From Ruicaihuangia caeni (GTDB lineage Bacteria; Actinomycetota; Actinomycetes; Actinomycetales; Microbacteriaceae), in the NCBI RefSeq assembly GCF_029952955.1, contig NZ_JASATX010000001.1, positions 558,001-622,000 on the forward strand: a DNA stretch of 64,000 nucleotides, in the 5' to 3' direction. Position numbers and translations under genes: made by a program. Below the pieces are notes generated by a model that was given only the letters and a program-made list of their open reading frames with translations, searched no databases and was not told the origin of the DNA. Shown here piece by piece: positions 26,511-34,089 of this stretch; the first letter of the stretch is position 1, and each line of letters starts with the position of its first letter.

Positions 26511-26552
26511 GCCCACGGATGGGCAGGTGTCACCACACCCAGTCACGGAGGA
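26511..26552 (+). promoter_or_regulatory. CsrA-type binding sites in the flagellin leader
   Basis: Two GGA sites fit CsrA binding. Site 1 (26511-26524) is a hairpin with a 5-bp stem GCCCA/TGGGC and loop CGGA, giving the core CACGGATG close to the consensus ACANGGANGU. Site 2 (26545-26552) is ACGGAGGA, the ribosome-binding site itself. Paired upstream-hairpin and ribosome-site GGAs are the arrangement by which CsrA represses hag in Bacillus. Binding here is inference. Confidence 0.6.
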
Positions 26553-26558
26553 ATCACC

Positions 26559-27386
26559 ATGGGTATGCAGATCAACACCAACGTTGCGGCGCTCAACGCT
26601 CACCGCAACCTGTCGAACACGCAGAACGACCTGTCGAAGTCGCTCGAAAAGCTCTCGAGCGGTCTGCGCATCAACCGTGCTGCTGACGACGCCGCGGGTC
26701 TGGCCATTTCCGAGGGTCTGCGTGCGCAGGTCAACGGTCTGGCTGTCGCCGCTCGCAATGCACAGGACGGCGTCTCGGTCATCCAGACCGCTGAAGGTGC
26801 GCTGACCGAGGTGCACTCGATCCTGCAGCGTGTTCGCGACCTCGCTGTTCAGGCGGGCAACGACTCGAACAACGCTGACTCGCGCGCAGCGATCAAGACC
26901 GAGATCGACGCCCTCGGCGACGAGCTCACCCGTATCGCGGCTTCGACCAACTTCAACGGCATCAAGCTGATGGATGGATCGGTGCCGACTCTGACGTTCC
27001 AGGTCGGTGCGGGCAGCACGGCAGCCGAAGACCAGATCGCCGTCACCCTGACGGACTTCTCGGGACTCGGCGCCACAGTGAAGGCGCTCACTGTCGACTC
27101 GGCGGCGAACTCGCTCGCCTCGATCGCTTCGATCGACACCGAGATCGCAGCAGTGTCGACCGCTCGCGCGGGCTACGGTGCGGCGCAGAACCGCTTCGAG
27201 TCGACCATCAACAGCCTCAACGTGGCGCGCGAGAACCTCTCGGCCGCAGAGTCGCGCATCCGCGACACCGACATGGCTGCCGAGATGGTCAACTTCAGCC
27301 GCGCGAACATCCTCTCGCAGGCGGGCACCGCGATGCTCGCCCAGGCGAACGCCGCGAACCAGGGCGTGCTCCAGCTGCTCGGCTGA
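26559..27386 (+). CDS. hag: Flagellin
   Basis: A 275-residue filament subunit, short like Bacillus Hag. The N-terminal D0/D1 helices (MQINTNVAALNAHRNLSNTQNDL through SGLRINRAADDAAGLAISEGLRAQ) and LQRVRDLAVQAGN are canonical; a small variable region spans about 140-195; the C-terminus SRIRDTDMAAEMVNFSRANILSQAGTAMLAQANAANQGVLQLLG is canonical. T-ending codons (CGT, GCT, GGT) are noticeably more common than in its neighbours, as expected for a highly expressed gene. It has a sigma-28 promoter and CsrA-type sites upstream and a strong hairpin downstream. Confidence 0.98.
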   Translation: MGMQINTNVAALNAHRNLSNTQNDLSKSLEKLSSGLRINRAADDAAGLAISEGLRAQVNGLAVAARNAQDGVSVIQTAEGALTEVHSILQRVRDLAVQAGNDSNNADSRAAIKTEIDALGDELTRIAASTNFNGIKLMDGSVPTLTFQVGAGSTAAEDQIAVTLTDFSGLGATVKALTVDSAANSLASIASIDTEIAAVSTARAGYGAAQNRFESTINSLNVARENLSAAESRIRDTDMAAEMVNFSRANILSQAGTAMLAQANAANQGVLQLLG

Positions 27387-27447
27387 TCCGGCCGTCGCGC
27401 GCCCGGAGACCCAGGGCAGCGACACGGAACAGGCTGAGCCTGAACGA

Positions 27448-27491
27448 CCCGGCGGCGGTGCGAGAACTGGACCTCTCGCGCCGTCGCCGGG
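27448..27491 (+). terminator. Strong hairpin after flagellin
   Basis: An 18-bp stem (two G-U wobbles, otherwise perfect) with an 8-base loop starts 62 bp past the flagellin stop. It has no long T run. It probably ends or stabilises the flagellin mRNA and limits read-through into fliD at 27566. Confidence 0.7.
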
Positions 27492-27565
27492 CTCGTAGTA
27501 CCACCGGCATCCCGAACAGGATCCCGAACCCCGACTCGTTCCGGCCCCAATCAGAAAGGCTTCGC

Positions 27566-28879
27566 ATGGCGTTCGCTGTCGACGGTCTCGCGAGCGGGCT
27601 CGACACCACTGCGCTCATCAACTCCCTGATGCAGATCGAGGCGGTGCCTCAGACCCTGCTCAAGCGGCAAGTCGCCTCGACCCAGACAACCCTGAGCGCC
27701 CTGCAGAACCTGAACTCGCGCGTCGCGGCCCTTGGCGAACGAGCCAAGGAACTGCTGAAGCCACAGGCGCTCGCTCCCGCTGCAGCCAGCAGCAGTTCGG
27801 ATGCCGTCACCGCAACCGCCCGCCCCGGCACCGCTGCCGGGAGCATCGACATCATCGTCGATCAGCTGGCGTCGCGGCAGAGCAGCGTTTCAGCAGCGAT
27901 GAGCGAATGGACTGCGGGGCCGCTCACCATCTCGACCGCTGCCGGAAGTGTCGTCGTCGACCCGGCAAGCGGTGCTCTCGACGACCTCGTCGCTGCGATC
28001 AACGCGAGCGGCGCGGGCGTCTCGGCGACGAAGGTGTCGGTGGGCGGCGGCCTTGCGCGATTGCAGCTCACGTCGGCGACATCCGGAACCGAGGGCGCGT
28101 TCACGGTCTCGGCGGGCGGCTTCACCGATGTGGTGCCGGCCCGTGACGCTCAGGTGCGACTGTGGGCGGGCACCGGTGCTGAGCAGGTCATCACCTCGTC
28201 GAGCAACACCTTCACCGACCTGCTGCCCGGTGTCGATGTCACCGTGCGGGAGACCTCGACCGATGCCGTCACCATCGACGTGGCGCGCGATGACGCGACG
28301 ATCACCGAGTCGGTGACCGAGTTCGCCGGAATGATCGGCCAGCTCGTGCAGTACATCGCGACCAACTCAGCGGTGACGGTGTCGAACGGCGCCGGAGGCA
28401 GCACCACCAAGGGTGGCATCTTCACCGGCGACAGCATGGTCCGCGATGTGCGAAGCCGACTCACGGACGCTGCGATCGGCCCGGTCGATGGGCGCTCGCC
28501 CTCCGAGATCGGCATCACCATCACTCGACAGGGTGCGATCGAGTTCGACGAGGAGAAGTTCACCGCCGCGCTGGCAGACGACGCCGCCTTCGCCCAGCGA
28601 GCGATCACCGTCATCGCGGAACGCATCGCATCGGCGAGCGACCTCGTCTCAGACAAGTACGACGGCATCCTCACTCAGAAGATCACCGGTCAGGAGTCGA
28701 CGGTCAAACGCTTGAGCGACCAGGTGCTCGAGTGGGATGCACGGCTCGAGCAGCGACGCACGACCCTGCAGCGCACCTACGCAGCACTCGAGGTGGCGAT
28801 GGGTCAACTGAACGCGCAGTCGTCATGGCTGAGCTCACAGTTGGCGGGTCTCAGCACTGGGCAGGGGAGCAAGCGATGA
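27566..28879 (+). CDS. fliD: Flagellar filament capping protein FliD
   Basis: A 437-residue filament cap (HAP2). The N-terminus MAFAVDGLASGLDTTALINSLMQIEAVPQ is the FliD_N signature. The C-terminal part contains long helices ending in LDARLEQRRTTLQRTYAALEVAMGQLNAQSSWLSSQLAGL, as in FliD_C. ATG 27566 with AAAGG upstream is preferred to the longer frame from 27458, which reads through the hairpin. It overlaps fliS by 4 bp. Confidence 0.93.
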   Translation: MAFAVDGLASGLDTTALINSLMQIEAVPQTLLKRQVASTQTTLSALQNLNSRVAALGERAKELLKPQALAPAAASSSSDAVTATARPGTAAGSIDIIVDQLASRQSSVSAAMSEWTAGPLTISTAAGSVVVDPASGALDDLVAAINASGAGVSATKVSVGGGLARLQLTSATSGTEGAFTVSAGGFTDVVPARDAQVRLWAGTGAEQVITSSSNTFTDLLPGVDVTVRETSTDAVTIDVARDDATITESVTEFAGMIGQLVQYIATNSAVTVSNGAGGSTTKGGIFTGDSMVRDVRSRLTDAAIGPVDGRSPSEIGITITRQGAIEFDEEKFTAALADDAAFAQRAITVIAERIASASDLVSDKYDGILTQKITGQESTVKRLSDQVLEWDARLEQRRTTLQRTYAALEVAMGQLNAQSSWLSSQLAGLSTGQGSKR

Positions 28880-29301
28880 CCACGGGCCTCAACCAGTACC
28901 AGCGCGACGCCGTGCTCTCGGCGAGCCCCGCGCAACTCGTCACGATGCTGTACGACCGGCTGCTCGTCGATCTCCATCGCGCGAAGCGCGCTCAAGCCGG
29001 AGGCGACTTCGCAGAGGCTTCTGTTCAACTCCTCCACGCCCAGCGGATCGTGCAGGAACTGGCGGTGTCGCTCGACACCAGCCGATGGGCCGAAGGCACC
29101 CAGCTCGCAGCCGTGTACGAGTGGGTGCAGTCGAGGTTGATTCACGCCAACATCCGGCATGACGCCGAAGCTGTGATCGAGTGCATCGCGCTGCTCGAGC
29201 CGTTGCAGTCGGCCTGGCACGAGGTGCTGGCAGGCAGGTCTGTCGCGCCCCCATCCTCAACGTCGGCCAGTGAGCAGGGCGGCGTGCTCGGTGTCGCCTG
29301 A
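28876..29301 (+). CDS. fliS: Flagellar export chaperone FliS
   Basis: A 141-residue helical protein. NQYQRDAVLSASPAQLVTMLYDRLLVDLHRAKRA is the FliS signature (Y-x-x-x-x-V-x-x-x-S-P-x-x-L-I/V-x-M-L-Y). It binds the flagellin C-terminus and prevents cytoplasmic polymerisation; in Bacillus it also helps displace FliW from flagellin. ATG 28876 overlaps the fliD stop. The C-terminal 20 residues are a Ser/Pro-rich tail. Confidence 0.93.
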   Translation: MTTGLNQYQRDAVLSASPAQLVTMLYDRLLVDLHRAKRAQAGGDFAEASVQLLHAQRIVQELAVSLDTSRWAEGTQLAAVYEWVQSRLIHANIRHDAEAVIECIALLEPLQSAWHEVLAGRSVAPPSSTSASEQGGVLGVA

Positions 29302-29608
29302 CTCCTCCGAGACGCGGGAAGCGGGCGCTGCCCGCACCGACCTCGACGCTTGGGTCACCGAGTTCGAGCGTCTGGAACGCTCGCTCGACGACGAGCATGG
29401 TCTCTTTTCGGGGTGGGAGCCCCCGGCATCCCTGGTCCCGATCCCGGAATCGCTCCGGGCACGTGCCGAGCGCTTGCTGGCGCGTCAGGAGCAACGCTTG
29501 TCTGAACTGCAGACGCGCGCCGAGGACGTCAAGAAGCACCTGCGCGCGCTCAACACCGTGCCGCCCGCGAAGGAGCACGCGGCAGTGTTCCTCGACGTCA
29601 CAGGCTGA
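29291..29608 (+). CDS. Small protein in the fliT position
   Basis: About 105 residues. A flexible N-terminus is followed by LDAWVTEFERLERSLDD, a short Pro-rich turn, then helices ESLRARAERLLARQEQRLSELQTRAEDVKKHLRALNTV. The start overlaps the fliS stop (GTG 29291), so it is translated with fliS. In many bacteria this position is held by the FliD chaperone FliT, and the all-helical charged character fits, but I cannot see a FliT signature. Confidence 0.6.
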   Translation: MSPDSSETREAGAARTDLDAWVTEFERLERSLDDEHGLFSGWEPPASLVPIPESLRARAERLLARQEQRLSELQTRAEDVKKHLRALNTVPPAKEHAAVFLDVTG

Positions 29609-29653
29609 CGCACGCCGTCCGCCGCCGCAGTGCACGCAAGAAACGGCGCTCGC

Positions 29654-29680
29654 TAACGCTTCGCGGTCGACTGCCGATAG
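29654..29680 (+). promoter_or_regulatory. Sigma-28-type promoter of the flgB operon
   Basis: TAAC (29654-29657), 15 bases, GCCGATAG (29673-29680), identical in both boxes to the flagellin promoter and with the same extended GCTAACG. The predicted start is near 29687, giving a leader of roughly 74 bases before flgB. Confidence 0.85.
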
Positions 29681-29688
29681 CTGTAATC

Positions 29689-29725
29689 GAGCACGGATCG
29701 CTCAATGCCAGGCCATGGATCGGCC
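29689..29725 (+). promoter_or_regulatory. Two GGA-loop hairpins in the flgB leader, CsrA-site-like
   Basis: GAGC-ACGGATC-GCTC (29689-29703) and GGCC-ATGGATC-GGCC (29711-29725) are adjacent 4-bp hairpins that both present GGATC in a 7-base loop. The first includes the preferred ACGGA core. They lie immediately after the predicted start site. CsrA binding is inference. Confidence 0.45.
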
Positions 29726-29760
29726 GCCCTTCGACATACAACGCCGAATCGGGAACTGCA

Positions 29761-30105
29761 GTGTTCGAATCCGTGTCTTTCAATGCGCTGAGCAGCGCAC
29801 TCGACGGGCTCGCGCAGCGCCAGCGGGCCATCGCCAACAACATCGCAAACGTCAACACGCCGGGCTATACGGCCAGGCGTGTGCAGTTCGAATCGGCCCT
29901 CGCCTCCTCGGTGGCCGCAGGCAATGGACGCGCTGCGGCAAGCGAGGGCCGCTCGCTCGAGCCGACGCGTCTCGACGGTAACAATGTGAACCTCGAGACC
30001 GAGACACTGTCGAATATCGACACCGTGCTTCGCTACCAGTTCGCGACGCAGGCCATCAGCGGCAGCTTCAACTCGATCCGCGCCGCGATGAGGAGCAACT
30101 CGTGA
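29761..30105 (+). CDS. flgB: Flagellar basal-body rod protein FlgB
   Basis: A 114-residue proximal rod subunit. LSSALDGLAQRQRAIANNIANVNTPGYTARRVQFE contains the axial-protein motif (ANNIANxNTPGY). The C-terminus VLRYQFATQAISGSFNSIRAAMRS is the matching helix. GTG start with GGGAA upstream. First gene of the long basal-body operon; overlaps flgC by 4 bp. Confidence 0.94.
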   Translation: MFESVSFNALSSALDGLAQRQRAIANNIANVNTPGYTARRVQFESALASSVAAGNGRAAASEGRSLEPTRLDGNNVNLETETLSNIDTVLRYQFATQAISGSFNSIRAAMRSNS

Positions 30106-30497
30106 CCTTCGACGCGCTCGGCATCGCAGGCACAGGCATGACGGTGCACCGGAAGTGGCTTGACGCCGTCGCCGACAATCTGGCGAACATCAACACGGCC
30201 CGGCCCACAGACGGGGCGGCGTTCCAGGCCCGATACCTCATCGCGCGCGAAGGCGCAGACGGGTCGGGCGTATACGTCGAAGGCGCAGCCTGGGGCGACC
30301 CGGAGGGGCGCATGGTGCACGACCCCCAGCACCCGCTCGCGGACGAAGCCGGTTACGTGCGATACCCAGACATCGACATGGCGGCGCAGATGGGCCAGCT
30401 CATCCTCGCCCAGCGCGGGTACCAGGCCAGCGCCGCGGTGATCGAGCGCGCGCGGTCGAGCTACGAGGCGGCGTTGCAGATCGGCAGGCAGGCATGA
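30102..30497 (+). CDS. flgC: Flagellar basal-body rod protein FlgC
   Basis: A 131-residue rod subunit. GIAGTGMTVHRKWLDAVADNLANINTARP is the rod motif and the C-terminus DIDMAAQMGQLILAQRGYQASAAVIERARSSYEAALQIG the partner helix. GTG start with GAGG 8 bases upstream. Overlaps flgB and fliE by 4 bp each. Confidence 0.95.
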   Translation: MTFDALGIAGTGMTVHRKWLDAVADNLANINTARPTDGAAFQARYLIAREGADGSGVYVEGAAWGDPEGRMVHDPQHPLADEAGYVRYPDIDMAAQMGQLILAQRGYQASAAVIERARSSYEAALQIGRQA

Positions 30498-30826
30498 CGT
30501 TACCCATCGGCGCGATCGGTGACGCGCTGCCCGGCATCGCCGCGATGCCCGCGATGCCCGGAATGCGCGCCACGGACGCCGTTCGCGGCACCGAGGGTGC
30601 GTCGGGCGAGGGGTTCGCGGCGGCGCTCGGCCGCGCCGTCGACGGCACCCAAGCGCTGCAAGCCGAGTCGAAGACCTTCGCCATCAAGGCGGTGACGGGT
30701 GAACTCACCGACATCCACGCGGCGACCATCGCCTCGAGCCGGGCCCAAGTCACCCTCGAGCTGGTTGCGGCGATCCGGAACAAGGGCGTCGATGCGTTCA
30801 ACGAGATCATGCGGATGCAGGCCTGA
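30494..30826 (+). CDS. fliE: Flagellar hook-basal body complex protein FliE
   Basis: A 110-residue protein that links the MS ring to the rod. The C-terminal half, SKTFAIKAVTGELTDIHAATIASSRAQVTLELVAAIRNKGVDAFNEIMRMQA, is the FliE signature. The first half is Ala/Pro/Met-rich linker. Overlaps flgC by 4 bp and fliF by 1 bp. Confidence 0.94.
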   Translation: MTLPIGAIGDALPGIAAMPAMPGMRATDAVRGTEGASGEGFAAALGRAVDGTQALQAESKTFAIKAVTGELTDIHAATIASSRAQVTLELVAAIRNKGVDAFNEIMRMQA

Positions 30827-32469
30827 TGCCCCAGGCCGTCACCTCCCTGTTCCAGCGCGCCCGCGCGGTGGTCGCCGGGTTCAGCATTGCGCAGCGCACC
30901 ATCGCGCTCATCGGTATCGCCGTGCTCGCGCTCGGCATCGTCGCGCTCGGATCGTGGCTGTTGCGTCCCGCCTATTCCCCACTGTTCACCGGGCTGAGCG
31001 CCGCGGACGCGAGCGCGATCGTCGAGCAACTGCGTGCTGAGGGCGTGCCTTATGAACTGCAGGCCGGCGGGTCGACCATCCTCGTGCCTGAGGCGCACGT
31101 CTACGACCAGCGGCTGAAGGCCGCGGCGGCGGGGATGCCGAGCGCGGGCGCCAGCGGGTACTCGCTGCTCGACCAGATGGGCGTGACAGCGTCCGAGTTC
31201 CAGCAATCGGTCACCTACAAGCGTGCGCTCGAGGGTGAGCTCGCGGCGACGATCGGTGCCATGCAGGGCGTGCGCACGGCATCCGTGCGACTGGCGATTC
31301 CAGAAGAGACGGTATTCGTTGCGCAGAAGGCCGACCCCACGGCCAGTGTCTTCATCGAGACCTCGCAGGGCACGACCCTCTCGAACGAACAGGTGCAGGC
31401 GATCGCGCATCTCACCTCGGCGGCCGTCGAGGGCATGCCGGTCGAGAACGTCGCGATCATCGACGCCGACGGCACGGTGCTGTCGGCCGTCGGCACGGGC
31501 ACGGCCGGAACCGCCGACCAGCGCGCCGGCGATTACGAGAGCCGCGTTCGCACCGCGGTGCAGGCGATGCTCGACCGCGTCGTCGGCACAGGCAACGCGA
31601 CGGTCGTCGTGGCGGCAGAGCTCAGCCTCTCTACCGGTGAGCGACTCGAGGAGACCTACACCAACCCCGAGGGCGCACCCGCGATCAACGAATCGACGAC
31701 GACCGAGCAGTACACCGGCAACGGCGACACCGCTGCGGGCGTGCTCGGCCCCGACAACATCGCGGTGCCCGGGAATGCGCAGGGCGGCGCGTACAACTCG
31801 GAGACCAGCACGAGGAACAACGCGCTCAACCGAGTGACCGAGTCGACCGTGCGACCGGCGGGCGAACTCGTGCGCCAGAGCGTCTCGGTCGCGGTCGATA
31901 GTGCCGCGGCGGAAGGGATCGGCGCGGCAGACCTGCGGGCGCTCGTCGCCAGTGCTGCTGGGATCGACACCGACCGTGGCGATTCGGTGACCGTCGAACT
32001 CGTGCCCTTCAGCCAGGCCGCTGCCCAGCAGGCCGCCGCAGAGCTTGAGGCTGCGCGAGACGCGGCCTTTCAGGAACAGCTCTGGCGCATTGCGACGATC
32101 GTCATGATCGCCCTGGCGATCCTCCTGCCACTGCTGCTCGCCGTGGTGATGATGAAGCGCCGCGGGCGCGGGCGCCACGTCGCCGTGCCGGCCGCCATTG
32201 AGGCGCCGCCCACCGCGCCGCTCGACTACCAGGAGGTCGTGCCGCCGCCCGTGGACGATGAGCCGGAGCTTCCCGAGGTGATTTCGGCCGCGCGCCGCCG
32301 TGCCGAGATCGAGTCGCTCGCCGCGCGCGACCCTGAGCGCACGGCCGACTTCCTCCGCGGGCTCATGGCAGAGCAACCTTCACTCACCGCCGTGCCGCAA
32401 CTCTCCGTGGGCGAACCCGCGGCGGTGACCGCCTCCGTGCCGACGACTCCGATCGAGGCGGCCAGATGA
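30826..32469 (+). CDS. fliF: Flagellar MS-ring protein FliF
   Basis: A 547-residue ring protein. Membrane segment 1 lies at about residues 20-43, the YscJ/FliF ring domains follow (YSPLFTGLSAADASAIVEQL, then GASGYSLLDQMGVTASEFQQSVTYKRALEGELA), and membrane segment 2 is near 423-443 (ATIVMIALAILLPLLLAVVMMKRR). The C-terminal tail (PELPEVISAARRRAEIESLAARDPERTADFLRGLM) is the FliG-binding segment. It overlaps fliG by 4 bp. Confidence 0.96.
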   Translation: MPQAVTSLFQRARAVVAGFSIAQRTIALIGIAVLALGIVALGSWLLRPAYSPLFTGLSAADASAIVEQLRAEGVPYELQAGGSTILVPEAHVYDQRLKAAAAGMPSAGASGYSLLDQMGVTASEFQQSVTYKRALEGELAATIGAMQGVRTASVRLAIPEETVFVAQKADPTASVFIETSQGTTLSNEQVQAIAHLTSAAVEGMPVENVAIIDADGTVLSAVGTGTAGTADQRAGDYESRVRTAVQAMLDRVVGTGNATVVVAAELSLSTGERLEETYTNPEGAPAINESTTTEQYTGNGDTAAGVLGPDNIAVPGNAQGGAYNSETSTRNNALNRVTESTVRPAGELVRQSVSVAVDSAAAEGIGAADLRALVASAAGIDTDRGDSVTVELVPFSQAAAQQAAAELEAARDAAFQEQLWRIATIVMIALAILLPLLLAVVMMKRRGRGRHVAVPAAIEAPPTAPLDYQEVVPPPVDDEPELPEVISAARRRAEIESLAARDPERTADFLRGLMAEQPSLTAVPQLSVGEPAAVTASVPTTPIEAAR

Positions 32470-33494
32470 CGACAGCAGTCATCACGGCTGCCGAGCAGCT
32501 GACCGGAGTACAGAAGGCGGCGATCGTGCTGCTCAACCTCGACCCTGCCGCCGCTGCGCAGGTCATGTCGAAGTTCACCGAGGCTGAAGCCGAAGAGATC
32601 GCCGCCGAGATCACCCGCCTTGGACGGGTCGCCCCTGAGGCGGTCGAGCGGGCCTTCAGCGAGTTCCACGACATCGCGCGGCATGGTCGGGTCGCGTCGC
32701 GCGGTGGCCACGATGTGGCAGCAGGGCTCCTTGAAGCGTCGTTCGGTGCTGAGCGTGCCGCGGGAGTCATGAACCGGGTGGCGTCGAGTCTTGCCGGCAA
32801 GTCGTTCGAGTTCCTCGAAACCCTCGATCCGGCGCAGGTCGCAGGGCTGCTCGAGAGCGAGCTGCCTCAGACCGTCGCGCTCGTGCTCGCCCACCTTCGT
32901 CCCGACCGGGCTAGCTCGGTGTTCGGGGTGCTGCCCGAAGAGGCTCGTGCCGATGTCGCGCAGGCCCTCGCCACTATGGGATCTGCAGCACCGGATGCCG
33001 TGCAACTCGTGGCCGACACCATGAAGCTGCGCGTGGGGGCGGTCGCGGCGCTGCGCGAGGCCGAGGCGGTCGGCGGCGTGCAGCCGCTCGTCGACATCAT
33101 CAACCGCGCCGATGTGACGATCGAGAAGTCTCTGCTGAGCGAACTCGACGAGCGTGACCCGGAGCTCGCGGAGGCCGTGCGGTCCCGCATGCTGACCTTC
33201 GCCGACATCACACGGCTCGAACCGCGCGATGCGCAGCTGGTGCTGCGAGGCGTCGACGCCGCGACCTTGGCGCTCGCGCTGAAGGGCGCTCCCGAAGCCG
33301 TCTCGTCGGTGATTCGCGCGAACCTCACTGAGCGCAACCGCGAGGTGCTCGACGGCGAGCTCGAATTGCTCGGGCCCGTGCGGCTCTCGCAGGTCGAAGA
33401 GGCCAGGGCGGAGATCGTGCGCACGATTCGGGACCTCGAAGCGCAGGAGGCGATCACCGTGCAGCGCGGCGACGAGGAGGAGTATGTCTACTGA
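32466..33494 (+). CDS. fliG: Flagellar motor switch protein FliG
   Basis: A 342-residue switch protein. The N-terminal LTGVQKAAIVLLNLDPAAAAQVMSKFTEAEAEEI binds FliF; the middle ELPQTVALVLAHLRPDRASSVFGVLP is a variant of the EHPQ motif; the C-terminal FADITRLEPRDAQLVLRGVD and LGPVRLSQVEEARAEIVRTI form the torque domain. Overlaps fliF by 4 bp and fliH by 11 bp. Confidence 0.96.
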   Translation: MTTAVITAAEQLTGVQKAAIVLLNLDPAAAAQVMSKFTEAEAEEIAAEITRLGRVAPEAVERAFSEFHDIARHGRVASRGGHDVAAGLLEASFGAERAAGVMNRVASSLAGKSFEFLETLDPAQVAGLLESELPQTVALVLAHLRPDRASSVFGVLPEEARADVAQALATMGSAAPDAVQLVADTMKLRVGAVAALREAEAVGGVQPLVDIINRADVTIEKSLLSELDERDPELAEAVRSRMLTFADITRLEPRDAQLVLRGVDAATLALALKGAPEAVSSVIRANLTERNREVLDGELELLGPVRLSQVEEARAEIVRTIRDLEAQEAITVQRGDEEEYVY

Positions 33495-34089
33495 CATCGC
33501 CTTCGCTCGACTTGAGTACCCCGCGGTGCACGATGCCGAGCACAAGCGTCGTGCCGCAGGGGCGGTCGCGGAGGGGTTCTCGGCGGGGTACACGGCCGGC
33601 ATGCGCGCCGCGAGAGCCGAGCTTGAACATGAATTGGCCCGTGTGAAAGCGGAGGCGGAGGCGTCCGCCCGCGCGATGGCGGAGGCGCAGGAGCAGCGTG
33701 TCGCTGCCCTGACCACCGCTTCCGAGGTGTTGCGGCAACGCGCCGCGGAGCTCACGGGAGACGCGCAAAGCCTGCTCCTGCGAGCGACCGTCGAGTTGAG
33801 CGAAGCGGTGCTCGGCACCGAGCTGCGCGATGGTGAGCACGCGGCGAGGGCGGCCCTGAGTCGTGTGCTGGCCCATCCGGATGCCGGCGAGGCGGTGGGC
33901 ATCCGCATGCACCCCGTCGACGCGGCGCTCCTGAGAGCGGGATCGGCCGAGTCGTTGCCGCCGATCGTGGACGATGCATCGCTCGATCGCGGTGACGCGA
34001 TCGCCGATCTGCCCGAGGGGTGGATCGACGCCAGGCTCCGCTTCGCGTTCGAACGTGCGAAGGCCTGCCTCGAGGAGATGACGCCGTGA
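33484..34089 (+). CDS. fliH: Flagellar assembly protein FliH
   Basis: A 201-residue regulator of the FliI ATPase. A long Ala/Glu/Arg-rich helix (about 35-95, including AEAEASARAMAEAQEQRVAALTTASEVLRQR) precedes a C-terminal domain with LRATVELSEAVLGTEL and DRGDAIADLPEGWIDARLRFAFERAKA, the FliH/V-ATPase E-like region. ATG 33484 follows a GAGGAGG site inside the fliG end. Overlaps fliI by 4 bp. Confidence 0.88.
   Translation: MSTDIAFARLEYPAVHDAEHKRRAAGAVAEGFSAGYTAGMRAARAELEHELARVKAEAEASARAMAEAQEQRVAALTTASEVLRQRAAELTGDAQSLLLRATVELSEAVLGTELRDGEHAARAALSRVLAHPDAGEAVGIRMHPVDAALLRAGSAESLPPIVDDASLDRGDAIADLPEGWIDARLRFAFERAKACLEEMTP

Noticed and set aside
30400-32376. A 658-codon open frame antisense to fliF and fliE
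   Set aside because: It mirrors codon-bias shadow frames in high-GC DNA. The plus-strand FliF and FliE motifs are unambiguous, and the antisense product is His/Arg-rich with no domain.
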